Positions 8,601 to 17,319 of a stretch of 64,000 nucleotides of DNA are shown here, one piece after another. This DNA comes from Limnohabitans sp. Rim8 (lineage in GTDB: Bacteria; Pseudomonadota; Gammaproteobacteria; Burkholderiales; Burkholderiaceae_C). Every line of letters begins with the position of its first letter. Position 1 is the first letter of the stretch. The notes under the pieces are model-generated. The model was not told the DNA's origin and did no database searches. It was given only the letters and a program-made list of their open reading frames with translations. The stretch covers positions 1 to 64,000 of the forward strand of contig NZ_CAMDLM010000015.1 of assembly GCF_945901735.1 (NCBI RefSeq), in the 5' to 3' direction. A program made the position numbers and the translations under genes.

Positions 8601-10235
8601 ATGCTGATCACTTTGGCCCGCCGTTTATCGGGTCTCCCCTCCTTGATGTTTGCCTTGCTGGCACTGGCTTTGGCCTTGCCTGTGCTGGCTGTGCTGGGTT
8701 CGTGGTTGCAGTGGCGCGCAGAGAGTGCCAACATCTTGCTGGAGATGGCGCGCACCGTGCTGCCCGATTACGCTTTGACCACTCTGGGTCTTTGCCTGAT
8801 GGTGGCGGTGGGCGTGACGGTGCTGGGCTTGGCCACCGCCGCTTTGGTGACGCTGTTCGATTTTCCGGGGCGCGGGGTGTTTGAGTGGTTGCTGCTGCTG
8901 CCGCTGGCCATGCCCGCTTATGTGGTGGCCTATGCTTACACCGACTTTTTGCAGTTCAGCGGGCCGCTGCAGGTGGCCTTGCGCGAAGCGCTGGGTTTGC
9001 AGGGGCGTTTGTGGCCCGATGTGCGCAGCGTCTGGGGCGCGGCCCTGGTGTTCACGCTCTCGCTTTACCCTTATGTGTATTTGCTGGCCCGTACTGCTTT
9101 GGTGGAGCGGGCTTCAGGTTTGATGGAGGCGGCACGCCTGCTGGGGGCGCCGCTGTCCCGTCGCATCCGCGAAATCGCCTTGCCTTTGGCCCGCCCCGCC
9201 GTGGCGGCCGGTGTGGCGCTGGCACTCATGGAAACCCTGGCCGATTTTGGCGTGTCCAGTTACTTCGGCATCCAGACTTTCACGGCCGGTATTTACAAGG
9301 CTTGGCTGTCGATGGACAACCGCATCGCCGCGGCCCAATTGGCCACGGTGTTGCTGGCCGTGGTGGTGGTCTTGCTGCAGTTGGAACAACGCGCCCAAAA
9401 GCGCATGCGCTTCAACCAAGGGCGCGGTTCGCGTCAGGGCTCTGCCGAGGCCCAGCCTGTCCAACTGATGGGCGTGCGCCGCGTGCTGGCCTGGGGGCTG
9501 TGCAGCTTGCCCGTGCTGCTGGGTTTTGTCTTGCCTGTGCTCATCATGCTGCGCGCTTTGATGGGCGAGACCACCGCGCTGCCCTGGGAACGATTTGGCC
9601 AATGGGCCTGGACCAGTTTGCGCTTGGGCGCGGTGACCGCCGTGCTCGCTGTGGGCGTGGCGATGGCCTTGTCTTTCAGTGTGCGCACACGCGGTGATGC
9701 GCTCAGCCGGTGGTCGATTGCACTGGTGGGCTTGGGGTATGCGATTCCCGGTGCGGTGGTGGTGGTGGGCTTGTTGCTGCCGGTGGGTTGGATTCAGCAA
9801 CTCTGGCCCGCGTCTTCGGCCGGGGCTTGGATCACGGCCACCTCGCTGGGTCTGGTGTGGGCCTACCTGGTGCGCTTTTGCGCGGTGGCTTTGCAGTCGG
9901 TACAAAGCGGCTACGCCCGCATTCCTGTCAGCCTCGATGATTCGGCCCGCATGCTGGGCGTGACCGGTTGGGGCCTGATGCGCCGCGTGCACGCCCCCTT
10001 GCTGCAGCGCACCACCATGGCAGCGGCCTTGCTGGTGTTTGTGGACGTGATGAAGGAGCTGCCCGCCACCTTGGTGCTGCGCCCCTTCAACAGCGACACC
10101 CTGGCGGTGGTGGCTTACCAGCTGGCGCGCGACGAGCGCCTGGGCGAAGCCGCGCTGCCCTCTCTGGCGCTGGTGCTGGTGGGCTTGATTCCGGTCATTT
10201 TGCTCAGCCGCACCCTGCGGCAAAACCATGGGTAA
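8601..10235 (+). CDS. fbpB: Iron(III)-type ABC transporter permease, two fused membrane domains
   Basis: Integral membrane protein of 544 residues with about twelve hydrophobic segments. It is built from two tandem binding-protein-dependent permease domains, as in FbpB/AfuB and ThiP. The EAA-loop motifs are EAARLLGAPLSRRIREIALPL near residue 175 and SARMLGVTGWGLMRRVHAPLL near residue 450, where each domain contacts the ATPase. The divergent ATPase gene is the obvious partner. The periplasmic binding protein is not in the window, so the substrate is uncertain. Confidence 0.78.
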   Translation: MLITLARRLSGLPSLMFALLALALALPVLAVLGSWLQWRAESANILLEMARTVLPDYALTTLGLCLMVAVGVTVLGLATAALVTLFDFPGRGVFEWLLLLPLAMPAYVVAYAYTDFLQFSGPLQVALREALGLQGRLWPDVRSVWGAALVFTLSLYPYVYLLARTALVERASGLMEAARLLGAPLSRRIREIALPLARPAVAAGVALALMETLADFGVSSYFGIQTFTAGIYKAWLSMDNRIAAAQLATVLLAVVVVLLQLEQRAQKRMRFNQGRGSRQGSAEAQPVQLMGVRRVLAWGLCSLPVLLGFVLPVLIMLRALMGETTALPWERFGQWAWTSLRLGAVTAVLAVGVAMALSFSVRTRGDALSRWSIALVGLGYAIPGAVVVVGLLLPVGWIQQLWPASSAGAWITATSLGLVWAYLVRFCAVALQSVQSGYARIPVSLDDSARMLGVTGWGLMRRVHAPLLQRTTMAAALLVFVDVMKELPATLVLRPFNSDTLAVVAYQLARDERLGEAALPSLALVLVGLIPVILLSRTLRQNHG

Positions 10236-10259
10236 TTCAAACTTCAACGGGTCGGATCA

Positions 10260-10877
10260 CTACAGCGACTGCCGGTAGCGCTCCATCATCTGGTCCTGCG
10301 TTTCGACTTCGATCTCTTCGCCCTTGAAGGCGCGAATCTGGTCGCGCATCATCTCGGTCATGCTGGGCAGCTGCGCCCGTTCAGTCTGGCTTGAAGCGTC
10401 CCACAGCTTGGAACGCATGAACGCCTTGGCGCAGTGCAAATACACCGACTCCACCGCCACGCGAATGACCAGCGCGGGCGCGCGCCGTGCATCGGCACAC
10501 AGCGCCAAGTCGACCGGATCGGTGGACAGCAAAGCGCGGCCATTGATGCGCAAAGTCTCGTCAAAACCCGGCACCATGAACAACAAACCCAGCCGCCCCG
10601 TGGCGATGATGTTCTCCAGCGTGTCCAGCCGGTTGTTGCCTGGCGCATCCGGCAGCAGCAGCGTGTGTGCGTCAGGCACCTTGACGAAACCCGGCTCGCC
10701 CCCACGCGGCGAGGCGTCCATGTGTCCGTCTGCGTCGCTGCTGGCGAGCACCACAAAAGGCGACAAGCCAATGAACTGCACCGCATGCGCGTCCAGCGCG
10801 GGGATTTCTTTTTTGAGCGCACGCTCACGGGCGGGGCCGTAGAGGGCGCGCAGGGAGGGGATGGTGGTGATGTGCAT
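10260..10877 (-). CDS. Pyridoxamine 5'-phosphate oxidase-like FMN-binding protein
   Basis: A split-barrel flavoprotein of 205 residues. FVVLASSDADGHMDASPRGG and the segment NRLDTLENIIATGRLGLLFMVPG are typical of the PPOX-type family often annotated as MSMEG_1061-like. Members bind FMN or F420 and reduce or oxidise small molecules; the substrate cannot be predicted here. It is convergent with the permease gene and lies just downstream of glnS on the same strand, 27 bases after its stop. No other pyridoxal gene is near, so true PdxH function is unlikely. Confidence 0.82.
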   Translation of the reverse strand: MHITTIPSLRALYGPARERALKKEIPALDAHAVQFIGLSPFVVLASSDADGHMDASPRGGEPGFVKVPDAHTLLLPDAPGNNRLDTLENIIATGRLGLLFMVPGFDETLRINGRALLSTDPVDLALCADARRAPALVIRVAVESVYLHCAKAFMRSKLWDASSQTERAQLPSMTEMMRDQIRAFKGEEIEVETQDQMMERYRQSL

Positions 10878-10904
10878 GTTGAAAAAAACAGAGAACTTGG
10901 ATGT

Positions 10905-12755
10905 TCACTTCCCCCAGCTGTCCTTCAACCCAGTCACCCGGTTGAACACCGGCTTCGTCCCCGCAACGTGCTCCAGACGATCCGCCACAAAATACCCAAA
11001 CCTCTCAAACTGGAACTTCTGGTCCGGCTGCGCGGCGGCCAGTGATGGCTCCACGTAGGCCGTCACCGCCTTCAGGCTGTTCGGGTTGAGCGACTGCAAG
11101 AAGTCTTTGCCGCCCGCATCGGGGTGCGCGTCGGCAAACAGGCGGTCGTACAGGCGCACTTCGGCTGGCACGCCGTCGGCCACGGCCACCCAGGTGATGG
11201 CGGCTTTGGCCTTGACGCTGTCAGAGCCGGGCGTGCCACTCTTGGTGCCGGGGATGACTTTGGCGTGGACCTCGGCAACGAAGCCCGCTGCGTCGCGTGC
11301 GCAGCCGGTGCATTCGATCACGTAGCCGCCCTTCAGGCGCACCACGTTGCCTGGAAACAATCTTTTGTAGCCCTTGGGCGGCACTTCTTCAAAGTCTTCG
11401 CGCTCGATCCAGATCTCTTTGCCGATCTTGAACACGCGGTCAGCGGGGGTCATGGCGCCTTCAGTGCCATCTTTCCCACCCTTGCCCACGGCTATTGAAG
11501 AGTGGGGCAGGGCGGGTTGGGTGCAGTCCTCGGTGTAGGCATCTGAGCCGAAGGCCTCGGCCCAGTTGGTGAGCATCAACTTGACGGGGTCGAGCACGGC
11601 CATGCCGCGGTGGGCTTTGTTTTCCAGGTCTTCGCGCAGGCACCCTTCAAGCGTGCTGTAGTCGATCCAGCTGTCGCTCTTGGTCACACCAATGCGGTCG
11701 GCAAACAGGCGCAGGCTTGTCGGGGTGTAGCCCCGGCGGCGCAGGCCCAAGATGGTCGGCATGCGGGGGTCGTCCCAGCCGCTGACTTTGCCTTCAGTCA
11801 CCAGTTGCGCCAGCTTGCGTTTGCTGGTGATCACATACGTCAGGTTCAGGCGGGCAAATTCATACTGCTTGGGGCTGGGCGCGGCCAGCAGGTCACATTC
11901 GCACAGGCGCTCCATCAGCCAGTCGTAAAACGGGCGCTGGTCTTCAAACTCCAGCGTGCACAGGCTGTGGGTGATTTGCTCCAGCGCGTCTTCAATCGGG
12001 TGGGCAAAGGTGTACATCGGGTAGATGCACCATGTGTCGCCCGTGTGGTGGTGCGTGGCGCGGCGGATGCGGTAAATGGCCGGGTCGCGCATATTGATGT
12101 TGGGCGAAGCCATGTCAATCTTGGCGCGCAGCACGGCCGCGCCGTCGGCTAACTTGCCGTCGCGCATTTCACGGAAACGCGTCAGGTTTTCTTCGACAGT
12201 GCGGCTGCGGAAAGGGCTGTCCACGCCGGGTTTGCCAAAATCGCCCCGGTTGGCGCGCATGTCTTCCGCGCTTTGCTCGTCCACATAGGCGTGACCGGCT
12301 TCGATCAAAGCCTCTGCAGCGCGGTACATGAAGTCAAAGTAGTCGCTGGCCTGGTAGGGCGCGGCGTTGCCTGGGCTTTGTCCGATCTGAGCCCAGTCAA
12401 AGCCCAACCATTTCACAGCGTCGATGATGCTGTTGACGTACTCCTGGTCTTCTTTTTCGGGGTTGGTGTCGTCAAAGCGCAGGTGGCACACGCCGCCGTA
12501 CTCTTGGGCCAGGCCAAAGTTGATGCAGATGCTTTTGGCGTGGCCTACGTGCAGGTAGCCGTTGGGCTCGGGGGGAAAGCGGGTGCGGATCTTGGCCGGG
12601 TCAGGCTGGCCAGCGGCGTGGTGCGCGGCGTCGCCGGGGCTACCTGCCCAGCGGCGGCTGGCATAGGTGCCCTGCTCGATGTCTTTGTCGATGATTTGGC
12701 GCAGGAAGTTGCTGACTTTGTGGTCGGCGCTGTTGTCTGGAGTGGGGGAGGTCAT
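10905..12755 (-). CDS. glnS: Glutaminyl-tRNA synthetase
   Basis: Class I aminoacyl-tRNA synthetase charging tRNA-Gln. RFPPEPNGYLHVGHAKS contains the HIGH-type motif (HVGH) and VITSKRKLAQLV is the KMSKS-type loop, followed by the C-terminal anticodon beta-barrels. The ATG at 12755 begins MTSPTPDNS, and the upstream 49 codons of open frame are unlike the family. The start is supported by a TAAAAT at 12769-12764, eight bases before it, which would give a leaderless mRNA. The 616-residue length is slightly above E. coli GlnS because of insertions in the C-terminal half. Confidence 0.95.
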   Translation of the reverse strand: MTSPTPDNSADHKVSNFLRQIIDKDIEQGTYASRRWAGSPGDAAHHAAGQPDPAKIRTRFPPEPNGYLHVGHAKSICINFGLAQEYGGVCHLRFDDTNPEKEDQEYVNSIIDAVKWLGFDWAQIGQSPGNAAPYQASDYFDFMYRAAEALIEAGHAYVDEQSAEDMRANRGDFGKPGVDSPFRSRTVEENLTRFREMRDGKLADGAAVLRAKIDMASPNINMRDPAIYRIRRATHHHTGDTWCIYPMYTFAHPIEDALEQITHSLCTLEFEDQRPFYDWLMERLCECDLLAAPSPKQYEFARLNLTYVITSKRKLAQLVTEGKVSGWDDPRMPTILGLRRRGYTPTSLRLFADRIGVTKSDSWIDYSTLEGCLREDLENKAHRGMAVLDPVKLMLTNWAEAFGSDAYTEDCTQPALPHSSIAVGKGGKDGTEGAMTPADRVFKIGKEIWIEREDFEEVPPKGYKRLFPGNVVRLKGGYVIECTGCARDAAGFVAEVHAKVIPGTKSGTPGSDSVKAKAAITWVAVADGVPAEVRLYDRLFADAHPDAGGKDFLQSLNPNSLKAVTAYVEPSLAAAQPDQKFQFERFGYFVADRLEHVAGTKPVFNRVTGLKDSWGK

Positions 12756-12763
12756 AGCGTCTG

Positions 12764-12769
12764 ATTTTA
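12764..12769 (-). promoter_or_regulatory. Probable -10 hexamer of a leaderless glnS transcript
   Basis: TAAAAT reads on the minus strand and ends eight bases before the glnS ATG, with no Shine-Dalgarno sequence between. The call rests on spacing and hexamer match only. Confidence 0.4.
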
Positions 12770-12917
12770 GGGGCTGGCGCGGGTCTGGCTGCGTGCGCGC
12801 CGTTACGACTGGAAACCACTGTAAAGCGCTGACTGTGCACCGAATGTTGGGCTGGCGCGCTAAGGGCGTAGGGAGCCTGCTTTCAAGAAAAGCCAACGCC
12901 AACAGGGGAACTTTGTC

Positions 12918-13334
12918 ATGCTTTTTCAGTTCAAGTCGTCGTTTTCAAGATCCCTTGCCTTGCTCGGCATGCTGGGTCTGGGCTGGGTACAAGTCGGTTG
13001 TGCCCATCCGGTGGTGATCGAGCCGTCGGTGTCGGTGCATTCGCGCATCGGCCATTTCCCGGTGTATGCCCAGGTGGGGGTGCCTGGTTCGGTCTATTAC
13101 GGCCCGCCGCGTGTGATTTATGCCCCACCGCCGCGTGTGGTTTATGTCCCGCCACCCCCGCCGCGTGTGGTGTTTGTGCCCCGGGCTCCTGTGCCTTGGG
13201 GTCACCCCTCAGCGCAAATTTGGGGCCACGGGCACGACCGTGGGCACCGTGGTCATGAGCGTCGTCATTACCGCGAGGAGGAGCGGGACCGGGGTCGCGA
13301 TGGGCGAGGGCAGCGCGACCACTGGCGGCACTGA
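12918..13334 (+). CDS. Predicted lipoprotein, proline-rich with His/Arg-rich tail
   Basis: Unrecognised 138-residue protein. Residues 1-30 form a signal peptide ending in WVQVGCAH, which resembles a lipobox, so it is probably membrane-anchored. The middle is a proline/valine repeat region (PPRVIYAPPPRVVYVPPPPPRVVFVP). The last 45 residues are almost all H, R, G, D and E. Similar Pro-Tyr-Val rich envelope proteins are common in Burkholderiales without known function. The charged His-rich end might bind metal or polyanions. A Shine-Dalgarno-like AGGGGAAC precedes the ATG. Confidence 0.7.
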   Translation: MLFQFKSSFSRSLALLGMLGLGWVQVGCAHPVVIEPSVSVHSRIGHFPVYAQVGVPGSVYYGPPRVIYAPPPRVVYVPPPPPRVVFVPRAPVPWGHPSAQIWGHGHDRGHRGHERRHYREEERDRGRDGRGQRDHWRH

Positions 13335-13359
13335 GCGGCTGCGCTGCTTGTGCGGGCAG

Positions 13360-13767
13360 TCACTTGGCCTTGAACAACACATGCGGCATGTGGCGAAGGC
13401 CCGCATCCTGGGTGTAAATCACGGCCGGATGCACTTGTGCGGTTTGCCAAATGATGGCGTCGCCCATGGACAATTTGTGTTTGACTGCCGTCTTGGCGGC
13501 TTCAAACAAGTCGGTGGGCGTCAGTTGCACCACCTTGCCTTTTTGCATCACGGCCAAAGCCTCTAGGGCGGCATCCTCGCCGCGCTCTTGCAGCATGCGC
13601 TTGCCCACTTCACAAAGGGTGAGGGCAGGCACGATCAAGGCGTCGGGTTTGGCCAAAGCGGCTTCAAAAAACGGGGCGTTGGCCTCGCCTCCAAAAAAGG
13701 CCAGCCAGCCGCAACTGTCCACCACATGCCAGGGCCTGTCGGGTTGGGTGACGGGGGCCACGCTCAT
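13360..13767 (-). CDS. vapC: VapC-type PIN-domain toxin ribonuclease
   Basis: PIN-domain protein of 135 residues. The conserved acidic residues are D17 (VVDSCGW), E53 (TLCEVGKR), D103 (SMGDAIIW) and D121 (YTQDAGL), which would bind Mg2+ for RNA cleavage. Such toxins cut tRNA, rRNA or mRNA when their antitoxin is lost. The start overlaps the antitoxin stop by four bases, indicating translational coupling. The target RNA cannot be predicted. Confidence 0.88.
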   Translation of the reverse strand: MSVAPVTQPDRPWHVVDSCGWLAFFGGEANAPFFEAALAKPDALIVPALTLCEVGKRMLQERGEDAALEALAVMQKGKVVQLTPTDLFEAAKTAVKHKLSMGDAIIWQTAQVHPAVIYTQDAGLRHMPHVLFKAK

Positions 13768-13970
13768 ACCCGGTCGGCGTCGCGCACCACGGTGCTGTCG
13801 ATGCCGGGCCAGCGCCCCTTGTAGGACAGGATCGACTGCTCGGGCACAAACTCGACTTTGCCGTCGTTGAGCCGTACCTCCATGCGCTGCCCCGCAAAGA
13901 GCTGCAGCGCTTCGCGGATCTCTTTGGGGATCACCACTTGGAATTTGGGGGAGACGGACACGGTGGTCAT
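13764..13970 (-). CDS. vapB: AbrB/MazE-type antitoxin (VapB)
   Basis: Antitoxin of 68 residues with an N-terminal SpoVT/AbrB swapped-hairpin DNA-binding domain, seen as VSVSPKFQVVIPKEIREAL, and a C-terminal tail ending in IDSTVVRDADRV that should wrap the toxin. The ATG at 13970 gives the standard domain start; the longer open frame upstream is not like the family. It probably represses its own operon together with VapC through the palindromes upstream. It overlaps vapC by four bases. Confidence 0.88.
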   Translation of the reverse strand: MTTVSVSPKFQVVIPKEIREALQLFAGQRMEVRLNDGKVEFVPEQSILSYKGRWPGIDSTVVRDADRV

Positions 13971-13971
13971 G

Positions 13972-14031
13972 GTTTTACATTCTGATGGGTTGTACGATTT
14001 GTCAACCGTAGCACGGTTGGCAATGTAAAAC
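13972..14031. promoter_or_regulatory. Nested palindromic operator/promoter of the toxin-antitoxin operon
   Basis: Outer arms GTTTTACATT (13972-13981) and AATGTAAAAC (14022-14031) are a perfect ten-base inverted repeat. Inside lies a second palindrome, CAACCGT (14003-14009) and ACGGTTG (14013-14019), with a three-base loop. On the minus strand a perfect -35 TTGACA (14005-14000) sits across the edge of the inner palindrome. It is followed after 17 bases by GAATGT, six bases before the ATG. Autorepression by the VapBC complex is the natural reading. Confidence 0.6.
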
Positions 14032-14097
14032 AAGCGGCCGCCTTTCCTTATTACTGCGACCCCAGTCTGCACGGCTCAAAAATACATCACCGATACT

Positions 14098-14613
14098 TCA
14101 GGGCCTCTGCCGCAGCACCATCTCGTCACGCCGCATTTCCACGTCAAAGTGTTTGAGGAAGGCTTGGCCCAGCAGGGCTTGGTTGGGCTGCATGCCGCTC
14201 AGGCCCACGGTGACGCTGGCGTCGTTGAGCACCAGGTGGCCCGCGCGCACGGGCACGCTGCGCACCAGTTGGCCGGGGCGCTGGCCGTTGGCGGTGTGCA
14301 AGGTGATGTTTTGCCCGGCTGGCAATCCGGCTTGCGTGGCCAGCGCCTGGCTCACGCTGACATGGCTGGCCCCGGTGTCCACCAAAAACCTGACGGGCTG
14401 GCGGTTGACTTCGCCCTCGACATGAAAATGTCCGTCGCGCTGGCGCGGAATGACCAGATCGCCCGAGCTGAGCGCATAGGGTTTGAGGCTGGCTTGGCGG
14501 TTTTGCTCGATGCGCTCAAACACCAGATACAACACCCCGGCCACAGCCAGCCACACGGCGGCGATGGCGAAGGCGCCGAAGTGGGCGGTTTTGTGGATCG
14601 AGGGCTTGCTCAT
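14098..14613 (-). CDS. Membrane-anchored retropepsin-like aspartic protease
   Basis: A 171-residue clan AA protease of the TIGR02281 type. One transmembrane segment spans about residues 12-32, and the domain behind it has the active-site motif FLVDTGASHVS with the Asp at 79. The second family motif is near DASVTVGLSGMQPNQALLGQAFL. It should act as a dimer facing the periplasm. Substrates of this bacterial family are unknown. The small membrane-protein gene upstream ends three bases before it, so the two are probably cotranscribed. Confidence 0.82.
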   Translation of the reverse strand: MSKPSIHKTAHFGAFAIAAVWLAVAGVLYLVFERIEQNRQASLKPYALSSGDLVIPRQRDGHFHVEGEVNRQPVRFLVDTGASHVSVSQALATQAGLPAGQNITLHTANGQRPGQLVRSVPVRAGHLVLNDASVTVGLSGMQPNQALLGQAFLKHFDVEMRRDEMVLRQRP

Positions 14614-14616
14614 GGT

Positions 14617-15024
14617 TCAACCTGCAGCGCCATACCAAAGCCATTGGCCCAACAAACGTCCGGGCAACAAGGTGAATGCGCCTGTCACCACACAAGCCGA
14701 TGCATAGAGCCACTGCATGGTTTTTCTATGAGCTTCAATATGGCCTACAGCTAAAAAGCGAAATGACCGGTACAGGCTGAACAAAGTCAGGGGAATGAGC
14801 AAGTGAATCGGGGTGTAGCCCCAGATATTGGGCAGATTGAAGTCGCGGATGAACAGACCCGAGAGGGCGGCGCCCAGCATACAGGTGACCCAGGCGTAAC
14901 CCAATGCCCGGTGAAGACGGGGCCGTGTGATGCGGCCCATGCGGGCCCAAAGTGCCCACGGACCCAAAACTGTGGCGGTCAAGGCCAAGGTCATGTGCAT
15001 GGCGATGGTGTGTGTCAGTTGCAT
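14617..15024 (-). CDS. DUF2306-like four-helix membrane protein
   Basis: A 135-residue protein with four hydrophobic helices, beginning MQLTHTIAMHMTLAL and containing two His-rich helix ends (THTIAMHM, RLHRALGYAW) reminiscent of heme-binding membrane families. The open frame continues upstream but that part is shadow sequence antisense to uppP; the ATG at 15024 fits the first helix. It lies immediately before the protease gene and is divergent from uppP. The function is unknown. Confidence 0.65.
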   Translation of the reverse strand: MQLTHTIAMHMTLALTATVLGPWALWARMGRITRPRLHRALGYAWVTCMLGAALSGLFIRDFNLPNIWGYTPIHLLIPLTLFSLYRSFRFLAVGHIEAHRKTMQWLYASACVVTGAFTLLPGRLLGQWLWYGAAG

Positions 15025-15145
15025 CGTTCGTTTTGAATTTTTTCTTGAACAGCACTGTGACACAGGTTTGGACGGTGATATCCAACTTTCATTCTGGTGT
15101 GCGGTCCAGCAACGATAATCCCCCCAGATTTTTCGAGGAGCGTTT

Positions 15146-15970
15146 GTGGACCTGATGTTGTTGTTGAAAGCCGCCGTGATGGGCGTGGTCGAGGGGCTGA
15201 CCGAGTTCTTGCCGATCTCGTCCACCGGGCATTTGATTTTGGCCGGGGCTTTGCTGGGCTTTGACGATGACAAGGCCAAGGTGTTCGACATCGCCATCCA
15301 GACGGGCGCGATTTTGGCGGTGATCATTGTGTATTGGCAAAAGATCAGCAGCACGGTGCGCGCATTGCCACGCAGCGCCGATGCCCAGCGTTTTGCGCTG
15401 AATGTGTTCATCGCCTTTGTGCCCGCTGTGATTCTGGGCTTGATGTTTGGCAAGGCCATCAAGGCGAACCTGTTCACACCCGAGGTGGTGGCCACCACCT
15501 TCATCATTGGCGGTTTCATCATTTTGTGGGCTGAGCGCAGACAGGCTCGCGCCGTGCATATTGCCGAGGTAGAAGACATGCGTTGGCAAGATGCGCTCAA
15601 GGTGGGCCTGGTGCAGTGCCTGGCCATGATTCCGGGCACCAGCCGCAGCGGCGCGACCATCATTGGCGGCATGTTGCTGGGCATGTCGCGCAAGGCGGCG
15701 ACGGACTTTTCTTTTTACCTGGCCATCCCCACGCTGATCGGTGCGGGGGCTTACAGCCTGTACAAAGACCGCGCTTTGCTCAGCATGGCCGATGTGCCCA
15801 TGTTTGCGGTGGGATTGGTGTTTTCGTTTTTGAGCGCCTGGGTCTGCGTGCGCTGGTTGCTCAAGTTCATCTCGACCAACAGCTTCGAGGTGTTTGCCTG
15901 GTACCGGATCGTGTTCGGTCTGGTGGTGCTGGGCACCAGTTACTTTGGCCTGGTGACCTGGGCGGCTTGA
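15146..15970 (+). CDS. uppP: Undecaprenyl-diphosphatase
   Basis: Integral membrane phosphatase that recycles undecaprenyl pyrophosphate for peptidoglycan synthesis and gives bacitracin resistance. The 274-residue product has the [15 protein letters not shown] motif at residues 16-30 and [10 protein letters not shown] in the middle, both conserved in UppP/BacA, plus about eight hydrophobic helices. It starts with GTG at 15146 after a clear GAGGAG. It is divergent from the small membrane-protein gene. Confidence 0.96.
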   Translation: MDLMLLLKAAVMGVVEGLTEFLPISSTGHLILAGALLGFDDDKAKVFDIAIQTGAILAVIIVYWQKISSTVRALPRSADAQRFALNVFIAFVPAVILGLMFGKAIKANLFTPEVVATTFIIGGFIILWAERRQARAVHIAEVEDMRWQDALKVGLVQCLAMIPGTSRSGATIIGGMLLGMSRKAATDFSFYLAIPTLIGAGAYSLYKDRALLSMADVPMFAVGLVFSFLSAWVCVRWLLKFISTNSFEVFAWYRIVFGLVVLGTSYFGLVTWAA

Positions 15971-16033
15971 ACGGGTGCACCTTGGCGACATGCCGCTGCA
16001 TGGGCCGCACCCAGAATAAAAGTTTCTTGTTTG

Positions 16034-16055
16034 ACGCATCCTGCGGATGCGTTTG
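16034..16055 (+). terminator. Possible intrinsic terminator after uppP
   Basis: ACGCATCC and GGATGCGT form an eight-base stem with a TGC loop, followed by the short run TTTG. The T tract is poor, so termination may be weak. It lies between uppP and the transporter ATG at 16070. Confidence 0.35.
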
Positions 16056-16069
16056 TTCACAGTCCCCGC

Positions 16070-17293
16070 ATGTCTGTCGCCCTGTCCGCCTCTTTTCACC
16101 GTCTGGCCTGGTCCAACCTGCTGGCCCAGTCGGCTGAGCAGCTGAGCCTGGCCGCTGTGCCTATTGTGGCGGTGCTGTTGCTGCAGGCCGGTCCCGGTGA
16201 AATTGGTTTGCTGGCCGCCATTCAGTCGCTGCCGTTTTTGCTGCTGTCCATGCCGCTGGGCCTGCTGGCCGACCGCACGTCGCGCACCCGCTTGATGGCG
16301 CTGGCCGAGACGCTGCGGGCCTTGGCTTTGTTGTTGTTGCTGGCGCTGATCGTCACCGGGAATGTGTCGATTGCGGCTTTGGCCGTCATTGGCTTCATCG
16401 TGGCGGTGGGCACGGTGGCGTTCAGTGTGGCCGCGCCTTCGCTGGTGCCTGCGCTGGTGCAGGTCGATGGCTTGGCGCAGGCCAATGGGCGCTTGGAGCT
16501 GGCGCGCAGCGCGGCGTTTGCGGCAGGCCCGGCTTTGGCCGGGGCCTTGATCGCGTGGACCGGGGCGTCGGCGGCGTTTGTGCTGTCGGGCATGTTGTCG
16601 GTGGCGGCGGTGTTGTGCTTGCGTGGCATCACCGAACCCGCGCGACCGAGCATGCCTGCGCGCCACCCTTTGCTGGAGTTGCAAGACGGGGCCAAGTGGG
16701 TGTGGCAGAGTGATTTGCTCCGGCCCATGATGTTTTGCTCAGTCGCCTGGAACATTTCTTGGTTCATGCTGCAAGCGGCCTATGTGCCCTATGCCATCCA
16801 CGACCTGGGGCTGGACGCCAGTGGCGTGGGTGTGACGCTGGCTTTGTATGGCGTGGGCATGATCGTGGGGGCACTGCTGGCGCCGCGCATGGTGCGCTTG
16901 CTGCCGTTTGGCCAGGCCATTTTGCTGGGGCCTTATTTTTCGGTGCTGGCGGCCCTCACCATGGCTTTGACCTTGTTTTGGCCGCACGGCTGGTTGGCGG
17001 CGCTGTCTTATTTTTTCTTTGGAGCGGGGCCGATCATCTGGACCATCACCTCGACCACGTTGCGCCAGACGGTGACGCCCCGCGCCATGATCGGGCGGGT
17101 CACGTCGATCAACATCGTGGCCAGCACGGGCGCAAGGCCTTTGGGTGCGGCGCTGGGCGGTGTGGTGGGGGTGAGCTTTCCGGTATCAGTCAGCCTGTGG
17201 TGTGTGGTCTTGGGCTTTGGCCTGCAGGCCATCATCATCAGCGCGTCCAAGGTGCGCACGCTCAAGCGCTTGCCTGCGCCTTTGCCCGAATGA
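16070..17293 (+). CDS. Major facilitator superfamily transporter
   Basis: A 407-residue membrane protein with about twelve hydrophobic segments. The MFS loop 2-3 motif appears as MPLGLLADRTSRTRLM near residue 60, and the arrangement resembles the enterobactin-exporter/EntS-like branch (MFS_3). A TTG 39 bases upstream is in frame, but the ATG at 16070 starts just before the first helix. No neighbouring gene suggests a substrate, so drug or metabolite efflux is a guess. Confidence 0.82.
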   Translation: MSVALSASFHRLAWSNLLAQSAEQLSLAAVPIVAVLLLQAGPGEIGLLAAIQSLPFLLLSMPLGLLADRTSRTRLMALAETLRALALLLLLALIVTGNVSIAALAVIGFIVAVGTVAFSVAAPSLVPALVQVDGLAQANGRLELARSAAFAAGPALAGALIAWTGASAAFVLSGMLSVAAVLCLRGITEPARPSMPARHPLLELQDGAKWVWQSDLLRPMMFCSVAWNISWFMLQAAYVPYAIHDLGLDASGVGVTLALYGVGMIVGALLAPRMVRLLPFGQAILLGPYFSVLAALTMALTLFWPHGWLAALSYFFFGAGPIIWTITSTTLRQTVTPRAMIGRVTSINIVASTGARPLGAALGGVVGVSFPVSVSLWCVVLGFGLQAIIISASKVRTLKRLPAPLPE

Positions 17294-17319
17294 TTTGAAC
17301 AACGACAGGAGACCACAAC

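Noticed and set aside
16031..16069. A TTG start for the MFS transporter
   Set aside because: The extra 13 residues contain no membrane or conserved feature and would include a terminator-like hairpin. The ATG at 16070 is better.
15089..16684. A 531-codon minus-strand open frame
   Set aside because: It covers uppP and the MFS gene antisense, is extremely rich in Arg, Gln and His and has no domain features.
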